Shown here in pieces: positions 33,701 through 46,490 of a stretch of 64,000 bases of DNA. Source of the stretch: Symbiodinium kawagutii (lineage: Eukaryota; Sar; Dinophyceae; Suessiales; Symbiodiniaceae); contig VSDK01008982.1 of NCBI GenBank assembly GCA_009767595.1, positions 7,967 to 71,966 of the forward strand. Reading direction: 5' to 3'. A program made the position numbers and the translations under genes. Position 1 is the first letter of the stretch. Each line of letters begins with the position of its first letter. Under the pieces are notes generated by a model that worked only from the letters and a program-made list of their open reading frames with translations, had not been told where the DNA came from and did no database searches.

Positions 33701-35536
33701 ATAGTAATCATGATAGGGGTCATGATAGTAGTAAAAGCAATAGTAGAAAAACAAAAACTGCCAAGGAGCAGACAATTGAAATTCTTCGAAACTGCCAATG
33801 AATTAGAAATACTCTGTTTTCTATTTTTAAAAGCTGTCTGTTAACCCATCATCGGGGGATGTGGCATGGTCGCAAACAACTCATGTTAAAAGGGTTCTTC
33901 GGAAGCATCGAGCATCTGGTACTGGTCAGAAAAATCAGGCCTGATTTGGCATCAATGATTTCACATATGCCAAAGGGAATTAGGCAAAATTTCAACCAGG
34001 TTTTGCTTGAAGATGTATTTTATTATAAGTCTATTCATTCATCACTTTTGAGGTATAGCCAATGCTGTGTAGATGTAGCCTTTACACAGTGACATGTTTC
34101 GGAAGGGCTCCCGAGAGAATCCAAGGCTCAGAATGCTTCAGCTCTCCAGCTTATTCAATGCTCCTGATTTACTCCAAGGGTCTTTCGCATGCTCCTTCGC
34201 ATCCGATTGGATTACGACTCAGCTCTAGGCTGTAGCCGAGCAATAGTTCATTTTGCTTGAGGGTCAGTGGTTCTTGCAACTAAAGCAAGAGGATTGATCG
34301 CCTTCTGGTTCTTGTTTCATTCTCATTCCGTCACGTCATTTGTTTTGCCTCTTAGCATACTTTTCTTTGACATAATTGGGCTTTGGCCCATTTGCTGGCG
34401 GTGAGTCGGAGGTTTGTCGCAGACACCTATGGACCGCAGATGTTCCAACATCCCAAGACGGTGGTTTGTTGCATCCGTGCAGTCATTTTGGATGAAGCGT
34501 TTCGGGCTGCATGTTTGCCCGAACCTACTTGGAGACATTTGGAGAGCACATGATAGATGGATAGATTAAAATACATTACAGTATAAATTACAAGTGTTAC
34601 AACTCATTGGAATTGCAGGCAGTCACATGTTCTCAAAACCATTCCAGCACGGGCAGGTATTCATTGACGGGGACTGTGTGCCTAAGCCTTTCTTTGCCTG
34701 GTTAAGGCCGCAGCTGCATCAAGGTTTGCCGTAAGATTCATCACGGCTGAATCCTGATGAATCCTGTTTGTGTGTTTGGCAATCTTTTTGTCCGTCTTGA
34801 TCAGAGGATTCTTGTTCATATCATTGCAAATACTGAAGAAGACCAATTCCGGAGGTGCCTTTCCCACTTTACGTCTTTGGTTTTGACAAGTGCAATTGGG
34901 AATTCACAACTGTTGCATGCGAAATGATCTGTTCTGTTTTTGTGGTGTTGGCCGCGAAGTAGCTTCATGAAAGTTTGTTTAGTCCTCATGCTTGATCACA
35001 AGATGTTTTATACCAAGTTTTAGCAAACATAGCTAGCAAGTCACCTCAGAAATTGTTTGGAGATCTAGTGGATAGCCATTGCAGAACCACTGCATAAACA
35101 ACAGAGATAGCCTGAATAGCAGCCCTTGTTAGCCGTTACACCATTATGAGCCACTATGAACAGTTCCTAGTATCATCATTATATCTCAACCATTTCAGCC
35201 ATTATCAGCCATTTCCAGGCATCAGAATCAATTAATCAGTCGTTATTAAGTATTACAAGCCCTTGTTAGATACTGTATTATTAGCTATTTTTATCTAACC
35301 ACTACTATCAACTATTTCCAGCCATTGTCACCATCATTAACAACTAATCAATCATTATCAAGTAGTACTAACCATTGGTAACCATCAATTTTGCCATTCC
35401 AAACAAAAAAAAATCACCCGGCTCCCGGCTTGAGTCGCCATAGGCAGCTTTGCCGAAAGTCCCCGCGGGTGGCAGCTTTCGTAGCCCCTTGGCTGAGCCA
35501 TGAGCGCACCTTTGCACATTGCAAAGTGGTTGTATT
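30789..35536. other. intergenic/intronic region, no gene recognised
   Basis: No open frame here carries a recognisable domain. A GC-rich island at 33,509-33,600 is open in two directions but lacks convincing splice sites. The 35,100-35,390 part is a loose array of 'agccattatc / aaccatca' words typical of the introns further right. Confidence 0.4.
33656..33735. repeat. ATCATGATAG-like tandem repeat
   Basis: About five imperfect units related to 'gtcatgatag', some as 'gggtcatgatag'. Confidence 0.7.
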
Positions 35537-35651
35537 TGGCTATGGGTCAATATTAATCAACCAACGTTCATGGAGGATTTACCAACAATAACAAGGGAAA
35601 ACAAAGGTGAATGATGGGGAACCAGGGGTACAGGGTTTTGACCCATAGCCA
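35537..35651. mobile_element. 115-bp TIR element, family B, copy 1
   Basis: Begins TGGCTATGGGTCAA and ends TTGACCCATAGCCA, a perfect 14-bp inverted repeat. The interior matches the reverse complement of 55,430-55,544, which has the same length. No coding capacity, so a MITE-like element. Confidence 0.75.
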
Positions 35652-35993
35652 TTTAGGGTTCTATGATGGCAAAAGGGTAATACAACCACTATACTATGTG
35701 CACATCTTCCATAGTTAGTTCTATCTTCCATACTAGATGATTGCCATAGTAAAAGTTCTATCATGGGTAAACCTTTCACCTTCCAAGGTAAATCACCAAT
35801 GGTAAAATTGGCTTCACATTGGCTTAATGAACGGAAGCAATCCGATGCAGCATGTGTGCCGCGATTTTCTGCGTATCATTGCCTACCACGGCAGATGAAG
35901 GGATCCAGATTTAGGATTTGGTGATGTTTGGCGCAGCCAAGTAGCTTGTTTGACCACCTGCTAGCGGCCTGTCGGCCTGTATGTTTGTTGAAG

Positions 35994-36073
35994 CACCTGG
36001 CAGTTGGAGTATTTTGGCCTTTGAATGGTCGGATCTGCGCCAAACCTTGGATCAGCCTTCGAGCCCCAAGCAG
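35994..36073 (+). CDS. candidate exon, unknown product
   Basis: A GC-rich island between 'gttgaag|' and 'aagcag|gtgggt'. One frame reads APGSWSILAFEWSDLRQT... and stays open beyond. Another plus frame is also open, so the reading is unsettled. Confidence 0.3.
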
Positions 36074-36268
36074 GTGGGTCACCGATGTGCTCAGGCTTAT
36101 CGTTGCCAGTCAAAGAACCCCTACGCACAGGACGTGTCGTGCGGCACGTGCGTTGGGCTGAGAAGCAATCACTGGAGTTCTGAGCATCGCTGGTCCACAC
36201 GATATGGGTACCAATCATCCGAAAGAAAGCGGTGCTACCCACATTCATACGTATATTCAGCATCCATA

Positions 36269-36364
36269 TTTTTCTCAAAACAGGGGATCCCCCAAATCAT
36301 CCTTTATTAGCCAGTTTGAGTAATGAACCAACCATTTTAGGGTTCACCCGATTTTAAGAAACCG
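36269..36364. mobile_element. about 100-bp TIR element, family A
   Basis: Left end TTTCTCAAAACAGGGGATCC and right end 'gggttcacccgattttaagaaacc' are imperfect inverted repeats of the family A ends (consensus GGTTTCTCAAAATAGGGG). Confidence 0.6.
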
Positions 36365-37010
36365 CCATATTCATCAAACATGACGCTTCTATGATGAAAC
36401 TCTTGGGGTGAGTGCTGTTGTGGGAACTCATGGTCGGTTCAGCTTGGTCAGAAAAGACTCGACGACATTTGTTGGAGGATATTGACGGAGATCAAATTTG
36501 AGTCAATGCAGATTGAGAATGGAGAATGCTGTGATTGGCGAGATACTTGTCAATCATGTTGACGTTCCCGTTTGTTTTCGTGGTGACTGCGAACTCTCAA
36601 GTTGGCCTGCATTGTTAGGCCCCGGTTAAGCCGAGGCATATCATTAGATAGGTTTGAAAGTGGGAAGGCCATTTGAAATTGGTATCCGCACCTTGTGTAG
36701 TCTCTGTCTTTTTGTGAGAATCCACAGCTTGAAAGAGAAAGTTGAAAGAATTTCTCTTGTTACGATTGCTATGATTTTTGTCATTATGATATTATTGGCC
36801 TCTGTACTATATATCTTGATTCGGTTCTCTTTTTGGGGTGGTCCGAAGGCAAGTTGTCTGCACATGTCAGGACTCGTATCTTCGCAAGAGCTTGCTCGAT
36901 GCTGGAATCGATGAATCCCTTATCTTGCTCCAGCCTAGTTCGACCCTTGTCCTAACATAGTTTCTGGGAGGAATCCAATCAAAGACAGCTGTATGTCATC
37001 TAATTCATAG

Positions 37011-37135
37011 CTGTTTCTGGTGGAAACACCACATCCTCGTGACCGGCTACGGTCACTGGATGGGTCACATCCGTGGCAAATTTGGATCTGCAGGCTGACA
37101 CGCATGAAGTGGTCAAGCCTGACGAACAAATGGGG
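37011..37135 (+). CDS. candidate exon ending at a family A element
   Basis: After 'aattcatag|' one frame reads LFLVETPHPRDRLRSL... and continues to the exact left end of the next family A copy, whose first bases GTTTCTC could act as the 5' splice site. No family recognised. Confidence 0.35.
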
Positions 37136-37230
37136 GTTTCTCAATAGCTGGGGGTACCCTCAAAATGGCTGGTTTACTATTGTAAATGGTTAATGATGGA
37201 TGATTTTGGGATACCCGTATTTTGAGAAAC
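37136..37230. mobile_element. about 100-bp TIR element, family A
   Basis: GGTTTCTCAATAGCTGGGGG... to ...GGATACCCGTATTTTGAGAAACC. Each end contains a near palindrome of the form GGGGTACCCC. Confidence 0.65.
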
Positions 37231-37432
37231 CGCCGAATGGGCAAATGAACAAGCCAACAGCTCCACTCGTTTGAAGAATCTGAAATTGGGTACCTGGCTT
37301 GTGGGGTACCTGAAATTTCCTACGCCTCAAAATCTGAAATTTCTTCGTCTTTGAGCCGTGCTTGTGGGGTTGGCCGCTGAGGACAACGGCTGCGCGACTT
37401 GGGCTGTCAGTATCGCTACACCGTCGCATTAG

Positions 37433-37521
37433 CCTCAAAATGGGGGACCACAAAAATGGTATGTCTATTGATAAACAAATGCTCATAGTGGCTGGTTTGG
37501 GGGTACCCTTCTCTTGAGAAA
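37433..37521. mobile_element. diverged family A element
   Basis: CCTCAAAATGGGGGACCAC at left and GGGGGTACCCTTCTCTTGAG at right. Its right end is part of a tandem duplication that follows. Confidence 0.45.
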
Positions 37522-37610
37522 TGGATGTTTCTCAGCCAGAGTGCGTGTTGGAATTTGGGGTAACCCTTCTCTTGAGAAATGGATGTTTCTCAGCCAGAGT
37601 GCGTGTTGGA
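37499..37610. repeat. two-copy tandem duplication, period 58 bp
   Basis: Two nearly identical copies of a unit starting 'gggtacccttctcttgagaa' and ending 'gtgcgtgttgga' lie head to tail. The unit includes the right end of the family A element. Confidence 0.75.
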
Positions 37611-37916
37611 TTGGAGAAAGAGGTACGAGAGTGGTGAACGTGTATATGAGCAACACAAGAAAATTATAACACATATTTTCATTGATAATACTGGTTTCAA
37701 AAAACGTAATTTTCAAAATCGAATGAGCGCAAGACTTACCAGCATGAGGAGAGAGGCAAGCTACCCCAGCACAACAAAATCAACTGGCAGGTTGTTCTGT
37801 TTTATTCTTTAGAGCGCATCAACTCGGACCATTTGTCGCCTTCAAATTCGGTCAGTTGGCAGCAAGACTAGTGAAAAAACTGGTATGTTGCTGTATGTTT
37901 GCCACTCCAAATCGAG

Positions 37917-38086
37917 ACTGCTGCTTTGCCTCTGTGAAACGACCTTCGTTTTGGGGATGGTTTGGGGTATCCGAGAGCTATGGATCTCCCATGATCTACC
38001 GATCCCAACAGATGGCCTTGGTGATCTCAGCTCCGCTAGGAATGCGGCAGATGTGGTCCTGACCTTTCTGTTTGGGCGCTATGCAG
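37917..38086 (+). CDS. candidate exon, membrane-protein-like
   Basis: Between 'atcgag|' and 'tatgcag|GC', one frame reads LLLCLCETTFVLGMVWGIRE... and ends ADVVLTFLFGRYA. The hydrophobic stretches suggest a membrane protein. The donor would be AG|GC, as in other introns here. It could belong to a gene that continues to the right. Confidence 0.45.
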
Positions 38087-38353
38087 GCATGAAGAACTAT
38101 TTGGTGTCTTGGCATTGTTGAGGTATCATCGGGATCGATGGGGGCAATGTAAACTCATAAGCCTGTTATACATTATAAGCTGCTCGAATCAATCGTCATT
38201 TAAACTTGACACAGACAGGTATGATTAGTTGTTGTTGGTGGTACTCCCATGAACCCACCGCTTAATCAACATGAGCTGTTTCGAAGCTTGGCGAATATAT
38301 TTCGTTGGGGCTCCAAATGATACTTGATTCCTGGGAGAACTGACAAATTTCAG

Positions 38354-38512
38354 GCAACTTGTGTTTGTCTGGAAAATCTGCATGACTTGAATTTGGTGCA
38401 CTACGAAGATTTTTCCGCACTCATTTTTCATGAATGTGAAGCTGGTGGGGCTGGAGCGGGGTGGGGCGATGATGACGTCGACGGAAATGAAGAAGAGGCT
38501 TGTGTGGACCAG
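38354..38512 (+). CDS. candidate exon with acidic tail
   Basis: After a clear acceptor (aaatttcag|) 53 codons read ATCVCLENLHDLNLVHYEDF... and become very acidic (GDDDVDGNEEEACVDQ). The frame stays open 21 codons further to a stop at 38,576, so this may be a last exon. Product unknown. Confidence 0.45.
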
Positions 38513-39329
38513 GATTTCTATACTTTTTGGAATGATCATTTTAGTGTCTATGTCTGCATTAGTATAAATAGTATATAGGATGTGTACACACATATATATA
38601 TATATATTGTAAATACACAGAGTAGATCTACATAGAATACGGACATGTAAGAAACACTGAAAATATGTATACTTGGGTTCCCACAGGATCGGTCATCCGA
38701 ATCGGCACTTTTCAAAGCGGCGACCTCCCAAGGTCTCCGATGACCGACAGTGGTTCAAGGCACTGGCAGCGGAAAACTGCGGGCAGCTGCTCCAAACTCC
38801 CCGAGGGTTGGAGATGCCAGGGAGAGCTGTAAGGCTGTGATGATTCGTTTCCTCGTGGTGAAACCATCTATGCTGATCATGCTGTCATGAGAATCCAACT
38901 GGTTATATCTGGTTATCAAACATTGCGAATGCTTGCTGGTTGAGAGCTGGCCCACGAAGGAGCGTAGCCAGCGGTTGGAGCTTTGATGGTCAACATTGCT
39001 GTTTTTTTCATCCGTAGGAAAGGTGGGGGTTCATCCACGACTGGTGAATTTGTTGCATTCTAAGGCTGCCATTGTGTCATCCATGACAGGGAACCAATGA
39101 CAGATCTTTGATCAGGCCTATCATTAGACCCAACTGGCACAAGGTGGAAGCCCTTCCTCCCAGTGAAGCTGATTTACAACTAGCATAACAAGGCCTTCAA
39201 TGATAGCTAGTAAGCTGAGTAATAAAACAATAGCAGCCATGGTAATGACTATAAGTGGAACTCAATGGTTGCTGTCTCTATGTCTTCATGAATCATGGAT
39301 CTCCATGGGCTACTCGTTTTCCCCCGAGA

Positions 39330-39467
39330 TCAGTGAGGTAGCAGGTCCCCTGGAGGTCTCTGGGAGCCACAGGAGGTCGCCAAGTCGCATCCGGGAACCG
39401 TGTGGATCACCGCGGATCGATTTCGACCGCCCTGAAAAGCTGTGCTGCGAGCTGCCGGGGCCAAGAT
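39330..39467 (+). CDS. candidate exon, frame unsettled
   Basis: A GC-rich island open in two plus frames (SPEISEVAGPLEVSGSHRR... or SPGGLWEPQEVAKSHPG...). Composition argues for coding; the frame cannot be chosen without a neighbour or cDNA. Confidence 0.3.
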
Positions 39468-40539
39468 GTTGTACAGCCCGCGCGTCGCAACTGATTCTGC
39501 TGATGTTTTGCTTGTGATCATTTCATATCATCTATATATACATATATATATATATGCACACTGGAAACTAGAGCAAATAATTCCGATTGCTACAATCCAG
39601 ACAATTTAGACAAAATCAGGGAATTTCTGATGTTCTTCGAATTTCTTCGAAATGCCAGTGATTTTGGAGTTTCATGTGAGTTTCACCGTGGGACATAGCG
39701 CTTTTGTTTCAATCATAGCTTGAACCAAACCTCATGCTTTCGTTGCCATCTTGAGGTCTTAGGCAGCTGCTGGATGTCTTACTTCGTAGAATGCCGGTAG
39801 TTCGGTGCGCAAAAGACACCAAGCAAATTGAAATAATATCAAACTAGTATGTAACCTGATTTCAACCTCAACTCGATTTTTGCACTTCGCAACCGTTGTA
39901 GTTGCATGCGAGAGATCCACTTCGACCTTGTAAACTGTGTCTTGATTTCGCTTGCATCCAAGTTTGGCTGACACACTTGTTTGAACAAGATATCCATGCC
40001 TGATTCTTCAAGATGGCTAATCCCTGGCACTGCTTTATACTCCAGTTCTTGACTCAGAAACATCATCCATTGTGAAATATGTTGAAAATCATGTGAAATC
40101 CATCGAAGCTGCAGATTTTCGCACCCCCTGTGGGAAGCCACGGGCTGGTTGCCATGGAAGAAGATTTTGATGCATCGCAGGGGGCAGCCTCTTGACTGCA
40201 GTGGCAGGATAATCACGGGTCAATATGCAACAATCAATGTTGAATTAGCGATGGGCTAGCAATTTAGATTATCTCGCCTTGGGTAGTGGTTCATTGTGGA
40301 TCAAAATGCCTTGGTTGTGGTACTACACAGTTACCGGTGAGAGCCCCATGCACCAGACATGGATGTAAATGGCACCACTGTTATTCGACAAGCAGATGAA
40401 GACTCGTCTTAGACGTTGACTTGTCGGTCAATGAACACAGTTGATTGTCGAATTGCAAGGATGGTGGATCCAGTTGCATGTTTCAAAACCCTGTGCCCCT
40501 GCTTTCCTCCATATTTAAGCATGAATTCATCACCAAATC

Positions 40540-40646
40540 GCTGTGGGTCAGTTCACCCTGCACCCCTACCCCTGGTGGAACCATTGTTTTCCCTCTGAAT
40601 TCGTTGGTGATCATCCCCCATTCGTTGGTCGGTTGACCCATGGCCA
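40540..40646. mobile_element. 115-bp-class TIR element, family B, diverged copy
   Basis: Starts GCTGTGGGTCA and ends TTGACCCATGGCCA, with an interior resembling the other two copies (e.g. 'acccctggtggaaccatt'). Confidence 0.5.
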
Positions 40647-41599
40647 TATCGATCGATCAACAAAAATCAATTCACCGAGCCCTGCTGCGGTGAGCATTTC
40701 CTGCGGTGGGAAGATTGGAGTTTTTGGCCCCGAGTTGGCAATGATCTTCCAAGCATAACAAAAATCACATCGAAAATGATCCCACTATTGGACTGGTATC
40801 GAAATGACCCATGTTTGGAGGCAATTTCGATGGCAAGAGCAGGTTATATCTGCCTTTATCTGCCCGAAACCGCAGCATTTTTCATCCCGTTCTTGTTATC
40901 ATCATCTGTAAGAATGCTTGTCGGATCATTCCTATCACCAGGTTTCTTGCTGTGCCTGGCCTCATAGCGTTGCATTGTGGCCGATCATGCGTTGGTCATC
41001 ATCCAATTTCACATTCATACGACAAATGACAATCAATCCATGTTTCATGTATATATATATATGTGATTATCAATTATAAAATATTCTAGACAATTGTTTA
41101 TGATCAAAATAGGCATTTACAACAAATATCTAGATGATGCAAAGATATATGCATCTATAATCTATGAAAACCCACATCTAGAAACAAATCTATCAACAAC
41201 TACAAGCTGGGGCCCCCAAACGGTAAAACTCGGTCAGGATTTGCCATTTAACGAGCTAGTATATCTACTCTTTGCCTAGTAGTTACCCAAACATCCGATT
41301 CACCAACTCAACGCTCTAGCTTGGGGGCTCCGTCTGCAGCAGTGCTGTTGATTTACAAACTAAACATGTCTGCAATCTTTAAACAAGGAAAGAACACCTA
41401 TTAAACAACCTGTTAAACATGGCCAATAGGTGTATGAAACGAACACATGTAAGTAAAGCAAGAATGTATCATCCCCCTATCCGTTTATGGTTTCATCCCT
41501 AAACATGTATCCAGCATGATAAAACACCTTTTAGAAAACATGATAATTACTTTACTTCGAGTGATCCCCGCCATGTCATGTCAACACCGCTTGTTGACT

Positions 41600-42935
41600 C
41601 CACTTTTGTCTGACATTCTCTCCGGCATTTAGGAGGGCATTCTTTCTGACATTCTCTCCGGCATCTCTTCTGACATTCTTTCTGACATATCTTCTGACAT
41701 TCTCTCTGACGTTCTTTCTGGCATATCTTTTGACATTCTTTCTGACATTTCTTTTGACATTCTCTCTGACATTCTTTCTGACATGTCTTCTGACATATCT
41801 TCTGACATTCTCTCTGACATTCTTTCTGGCATATCTGTTGACATTCTCTCTGACATATCTTCTGACATTCTTTCTGACATCCCTTCTGACATTCTTTCTG
41901 ACATGTCTTCTGACATATCTTTTGACATTCTTTCTGACATCCCTTCTGACATTCTTTCTGACATGTCTTCTGACATATCTTCTGACATTCTCTCTGACAT
42001 TCTTTCTGGCATATCTTTTGACATTCTTTCTGACATTCTTTCTGGCATATCTTTTAACATTCTCTCTGACATATCTTCTGACATTCTTTCTGACATTTCT
42101 TTTGACATATCTTTTGACATTCTTTCTGACATCCCTTCTGACATTCTTTCTGACACGTCTTCTGACATATCTTCTGACATTCTCTCTGACATTCTTTCTG
42201 ACATATCTTTTGACATTCTTTCTGACATCTCTTCTGACATTCTTTCTGACATTCTTTCTGGCATATCCTTTGGCATTCTTTCTGGCATCCCTTCTGACAT
42301 TCTCTCTGACATGTCTTCTGACATATCTTCTGACATTCTCTCTGACATTCTTTCTGACATATCTTTTGACATTCTTTCTGACATCTCTTCTGACATTCTT
42401 TCTGACATCTCTTCTGACATTCTTTCTGACATCTCTTCTGACATTCTTTCTGACATCTCTTCTGACATTCTTTCTGACATCTCTTCTGACATTCTTTCTG
42501 ACATCTCTTCTGACATTCTTTCTGACATCTCTTCTGACATTCTTTCTGACATCTCTTCTGACATTCTTTCTGACATCTCTTCTGACATTCTTTCTGACAT
42601 CTCTTCTGACATTCTTTCTGACATCTCTTCTGACATTCTTTCTGACATCTCTTCTGACATTCTTTCTGACATCTCTTCTGACATTCTTTCTGACATCTCT
42701 TCTGACATTCTTTCTGACATCTCTTCTGACATTCTTTCTGACATCTCTTCTGACATTCTTTCTGACATCTCTTCTGACATTCTTTCTGACATCTCTTCTG
42801 ACATTCTTTCTGACATCTCTTCTGACATTCTTTCTGACATATCTTCTGACATTCTCTCTGACATTCTTTCTGGCATATCTTTTGACATTCTCTCTGACAT
42901 ATCTTCTGACATTCTTTCTGACATTCTTTCCTCGC
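41600..42935. repeat. 12/24-bp satellite array, 1.3 kb
   Basis: The monomer is 12 bp, alternating CATCTCTTCTGA and CATTCTTTCTGA to make a 24-bp dimer. The core at about 42,360-42,840 is almost perfectly homogeneous (about 20 dimers), while both flanks are mixed variants, as expected if homogenisation acts in the centre. Because the unit is divisible by three and has few stops, several frames on both strands stay open for 380-540 codons. I regard these as artefacts. Confidence 0.95.
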
Positions 42936-42937
42936 GG

Positions 42938-43265
42938 TTGAGGTCCGGCAGCGACCACTGAGCCTGGATGGTCGTGGTTGAGGTCCGGCAGCGACCACTG
43001 AGCGTGCATGGTCTGGTCCGGCAGCGACCACTGGGCGTGGATGGTCGTGGTTGAAGTCCGGCAGCGACCACTGGGCCTCCATGGTCGTGGTTGAGGTCCG
43101 GNNNNNNNNNNNNNNNNNNNNNNNNNNNNNNNNNNNNNNNNNNNNNNNNNNNNNNNNNNNNNNNNNNNNNNNNNNNNNNNNNNNNNNNNNNNCAGCGACC
43201 ACTAGGCATAGATGCTCGTGGTTGAGGTCCGGCAGCGACCACTAGTCGTGCATGGTCGTGGTTGA
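42938..43265. repeat. 40-bp tandem repeat flanking an assembly gap
   Basis: Units of about 40 bp with the core GAGGTCCGGCAGCGACCACT, followed by a variable 'gggcgtggatggtcgtggtt', run into the N gap from both sides. True copy number is therefore unknown. Confidence 0.9.
43102..43192. other. assembly gap, 91 N
   Basis: A run of N inside the 40-bp tandem repeat; its real size may differ. Confidence 1.
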
Positions 43266-43599
43266 GGGCCGGCGAGGAGGAGAGGCGGTGGAGGAGGAGG
43301 AGGAGTCAGCTCTGATAAAATCTAACAACCCTCACCTGACAGGTGGGGAAAAATAGGTATGGAAAAACCATGATAAAAATAGGTATGGAAACATTAGAAA
43401 ACATGATTAAACAACCTGTTATCCTATCCATCCATGTGGGCGTTGTAAGTTCTCTCCATGTGAAAGCCACTGTTGCTTGCCTTTAGGATCTCCTAAGTCT
43501 TGCCCTGGGACGTCAGTGGGAAGCTCAGGGTGGCGTGGCGTTGCGGGTGTTGGTGATCGCCAGACAGAATCACCAATGACAGGTAAGGATGGCTAAGAT

Positions 43600-43651
43600 G
43601 ATGAGAATGATGGTGATGATGATGATGATGATGATTGATGGTGGTGGTGGC

Positions 43652-43702
<51 letters not shown>

Positions 43703-43805
43703 ATTGATGATTGATGATTGATGATTGATGATTGATGATTGATGATTGATGATTGATGATTGATGATTGATGGTGGTGATGATGATGATGATGAGGAGGA
43801 GGAGG
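43600..43805. repeat. GAT and ATTGATG microsatellite cluster
   Basis: Consecutive tracts of (GAT)n, (GATTGAT)n with a 7-bp period, (GAT)n again and (GGA)n. Confidence 0.9.
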
Positions 43806-44980
43806 AGGAGGATAGTGGTTGACGATACATGTTCTTGGCTGTGTTTTAGTTATTGGTGGTGGTTACAGTAGGTGATGGTGAATTTGATGTTGAAGAATGA
43901 CGACTAATGGTGATCTTTATATGCCTTGATAGTGGTTAACGGCAAGAACCTTTGTCCATCAACAATTGATGCCATCAAGGTTGATGATATCATTGGCACC
44001 TGATTTCCGATTGTGGGTGATGGCTTGGCTCTGGTATTGATAATTTTGAACGATGATTGTTCATGACAATTCTGGTGTTATCAATGGGTTGGGTTCGTGT
44101 TGTCTATTGTTGGTTGGTTCACTCTTTTTTCAGGCTAATTCACGCATTTTGAGCAGCGCAACCATCATGTTATTTCGCCCGAGCAAAAACACTGTTGGCT
44201 GAATGGCTGATCATAAAGTCATGGGTAGTGACGGTCAGTGGTGGTCAATCATTGGGTAAATAGTGGTTGCATGATTTTCTACTCTACAGGTTGTATCTTA
44301 TTTATCATATCAGTTTCTAGATGGACAACAACAACCACATAACTGATATAGAGAAGATACCACATTAGTTATCTATTACCTAGTAGTTGTTGATGACTAT
44401 CATTTTTTAGCGAGTTGATGATGATCAAGCATTTGTTATATCAACTTCTTCTGAGTTGATGATCCACTAGTGATGATGATCCACTAGTTGATGATGATCT
44501 TATATCCACTGAGTTGTTATACCACTTATTATCAAGCATTATTGACCTTTTGACGTCGCCCAGTGGTTGGGTCAGTGACTTTGGGAGATGGCTATCCATC
44601 ATTGTGGAGACTTATGGGTGTAGCTAGAGGTAAAAGTAGATAGATGAGTCTCTAGTTAGAACAATCAGATACAACTAGACTTTGAAGTTGGTAACATGTT
44701 TGGAAACATTCCTCTTGCAAAGTAGAGTGAGAAGTAGATATTTAGCCAGAGTTGATACTCAATTTCAAGGGTCAAAGTGTCTAGTTCTAACATTTTTTGG
44801 TTGAATATCTAGTTGCTCAAAAAGAGTTGATCCATTCAACATGTTAGAACTAGATGCTTAACCTACTCAACTAGCTAACCCAAAAAATCTCCCTTAGGTT
44901 TCGATGTTTAACAACATACCTCTCCCCCAAAAAAATGGATGGATCAACACGTCGTCGACCATGGATCGATGGATCGATAG
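43806..44980. other. intronic or intergenic, no gene recognised
   Basis: AT-rich, built of words such as 'gttgatgatgatc' and 'aactagatgctt'; no coding island. Confidence 0.4.
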
Positions 44981-45020
44981 GCCTGGCGCCTCGGACCTCG
45001 ATGACTACGTGGACTTCGAG
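44981..45020 (+). CDS. candidate short exon
   Basis: Between 'atcgatag|' and an ideal donor GAG|GTGAGT, one frame reads PGASDLDDYVDFE. Its composition resembles the channel exon at 55,784, but I cannot link the two. Confidence 0.35.
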
Positions 45021-46379
45021 GTGAGTGACGACGTGACGACTCGGTGGTGGTCAGTGGCCGTGGTGGCCGGTCGCGACCGGTGGCTGTAGCGGCGCCCCGG
45101 AGATGTGACCAGTGAAACAAGGGATGTGAAGGGTGATATTCACTGGGTGATAAGCTATGCTTACCATGTGAAACTCGGATGTTTATGGTAGCTATTGAGA
45201 TGTTAAACATGTTAGCAATGACATCAGCAAACTATTGACGTTCAGAGTAATGTTAACTATTGATGTGCTTTGCATGTTGACAATTGCAGGTCATGTATCG
45301 AAAACCCTGATAAGGTTCTCTGTTGTCAAACTACTGATGTTAAGATTGTTAGCACTATGACACTATCAATGATGGTGAGCCCAATGTTACTATTAGATGT
45401 CAATCGGCTGATCATAGTGATTGGTGAAACCCGAACAAGGAATGATATTACTATGATCAGAATGACATCTAATTGATTCATGGTGATCTAATCTATTAGA
45501 TTGATCATGTCCATTGCCAGATTGATCCACCAGAAGGTATAGGCAGCCCAACACTGAAGAAAGACTTCAACGTCGGATCAAACTCAATGTTCTGTTTGGG
45601 TTGCCTAGCCCCCAGAAATGCTCCGAAGCCAAACTTTAGCAAATCATTGGACCATATCAAAAGGACTTAGATCCAGGGAGAACATCGCTTTCCCTAGAAT
45701 GTCCTTTGGCATTATAAAGCCCTGTACACACGAAGGATGTGCAAAGATCGGCCTTTGGTACGTCAATGCTCAAGGCATGTAAGAATAATTCCGTCTCACT
45801 GCACCCGAACATCTAATGAGTTGTAGTATTTGATCTCCTTGGGGACTTGACTCAAAATTGTGGGGCTTCGTTCATTTTGTTTCTTCATTGTTTGAGTTTT
45901 GCAAATGCTCGGGAAGGGTCATACGTAATTGCTGTGCCGCCGCTGACGCGACTCTCGAAAATACAGAATTCAGCGTGCCAAGAGAAAAACACGCACCAGT
46001 CAGTGTGTCAAGATGAAGGTCAGGTTTCACCCCTTTCGAAAACAGGGTTCTAGTGGAGCATCTGGAAGGTAGGTTTGCGTCCCAAAACGCTGAGATGAAT
46101 CCGAAGAAGTTGGCGCAAGCCGGCCATTAGGTTTTGCCATGGAGCGTTCACTGGTACTTCACGGGATCATCCTCCAAACTATCCCAGCAAAGCTGGACTG
46201 TTCACTCTGAAGCCGCAGCTTTCTTGTCAACTTATTTTAGCACCCATTTTCCGAAAGTGACCTTTCCTTTTTTCATTTTTTCCAGATCTATTCTTTTGAA
46301 AGGCCAGGGTGTCTTGATTCTTACACCAGCACAGTGCTACACCATTTCCTCTCAACTTGTCCATGGCCCCGGACTGCTC
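45021..46379. other. no gene recognised
   Basis: AT-rich sequence without coding islands; it ends in a region with 'tcttacaccag' shortly before the ATG at 46,380. Confidence 0.4.
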
Positions 46380-46457
46380 ATGGCCTCCCTTCGCGCTGTG
46401 TTGCCCCTGGTGCTGCTCTTGTGCCAGTTACGACAGGCGCAGCGCGACACCTCAAAG
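46380..46457 (+). CDS. candidate first exon encoding a signal peptide or signal anchor
   Basis: ATG at 46,380 is followed by 26 codons, MASLRAVLPLVLLLCQLRQA then QRDTSK, with a stop soon after if not spliced. An AG at 46,328 upstream could take a spliced leader. It may start a secretory or membrane protein encoded by the islands to the right. The donor is uncertain (GC at 46,437 or GA near 46,457). Confidence 0.45.
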
Positions 46458-46490
46458 ATCTAAATTCTGAATCTTTCCCCATTCAATGGT

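Noticed and set aside
37005-37025. Resemblance of 'catagctgtttctgg' to a common cloning-vector primer site
   Set aside because: The match is short and imperfect and the surrounding sequence is not vector-like.
41600-42935. CRISPR-like array
   Set aside because: Units are contiguous tandem repeats without unique spacers, in a nuclear eukaryotic context.
41576-43242. Very long open frames (up to 537 codons) on both strands
   Set aside because: They are translations of the 12/24-bp array and, in part, run through the N gap; simultaneous openness in several frames is a property of the repeat.
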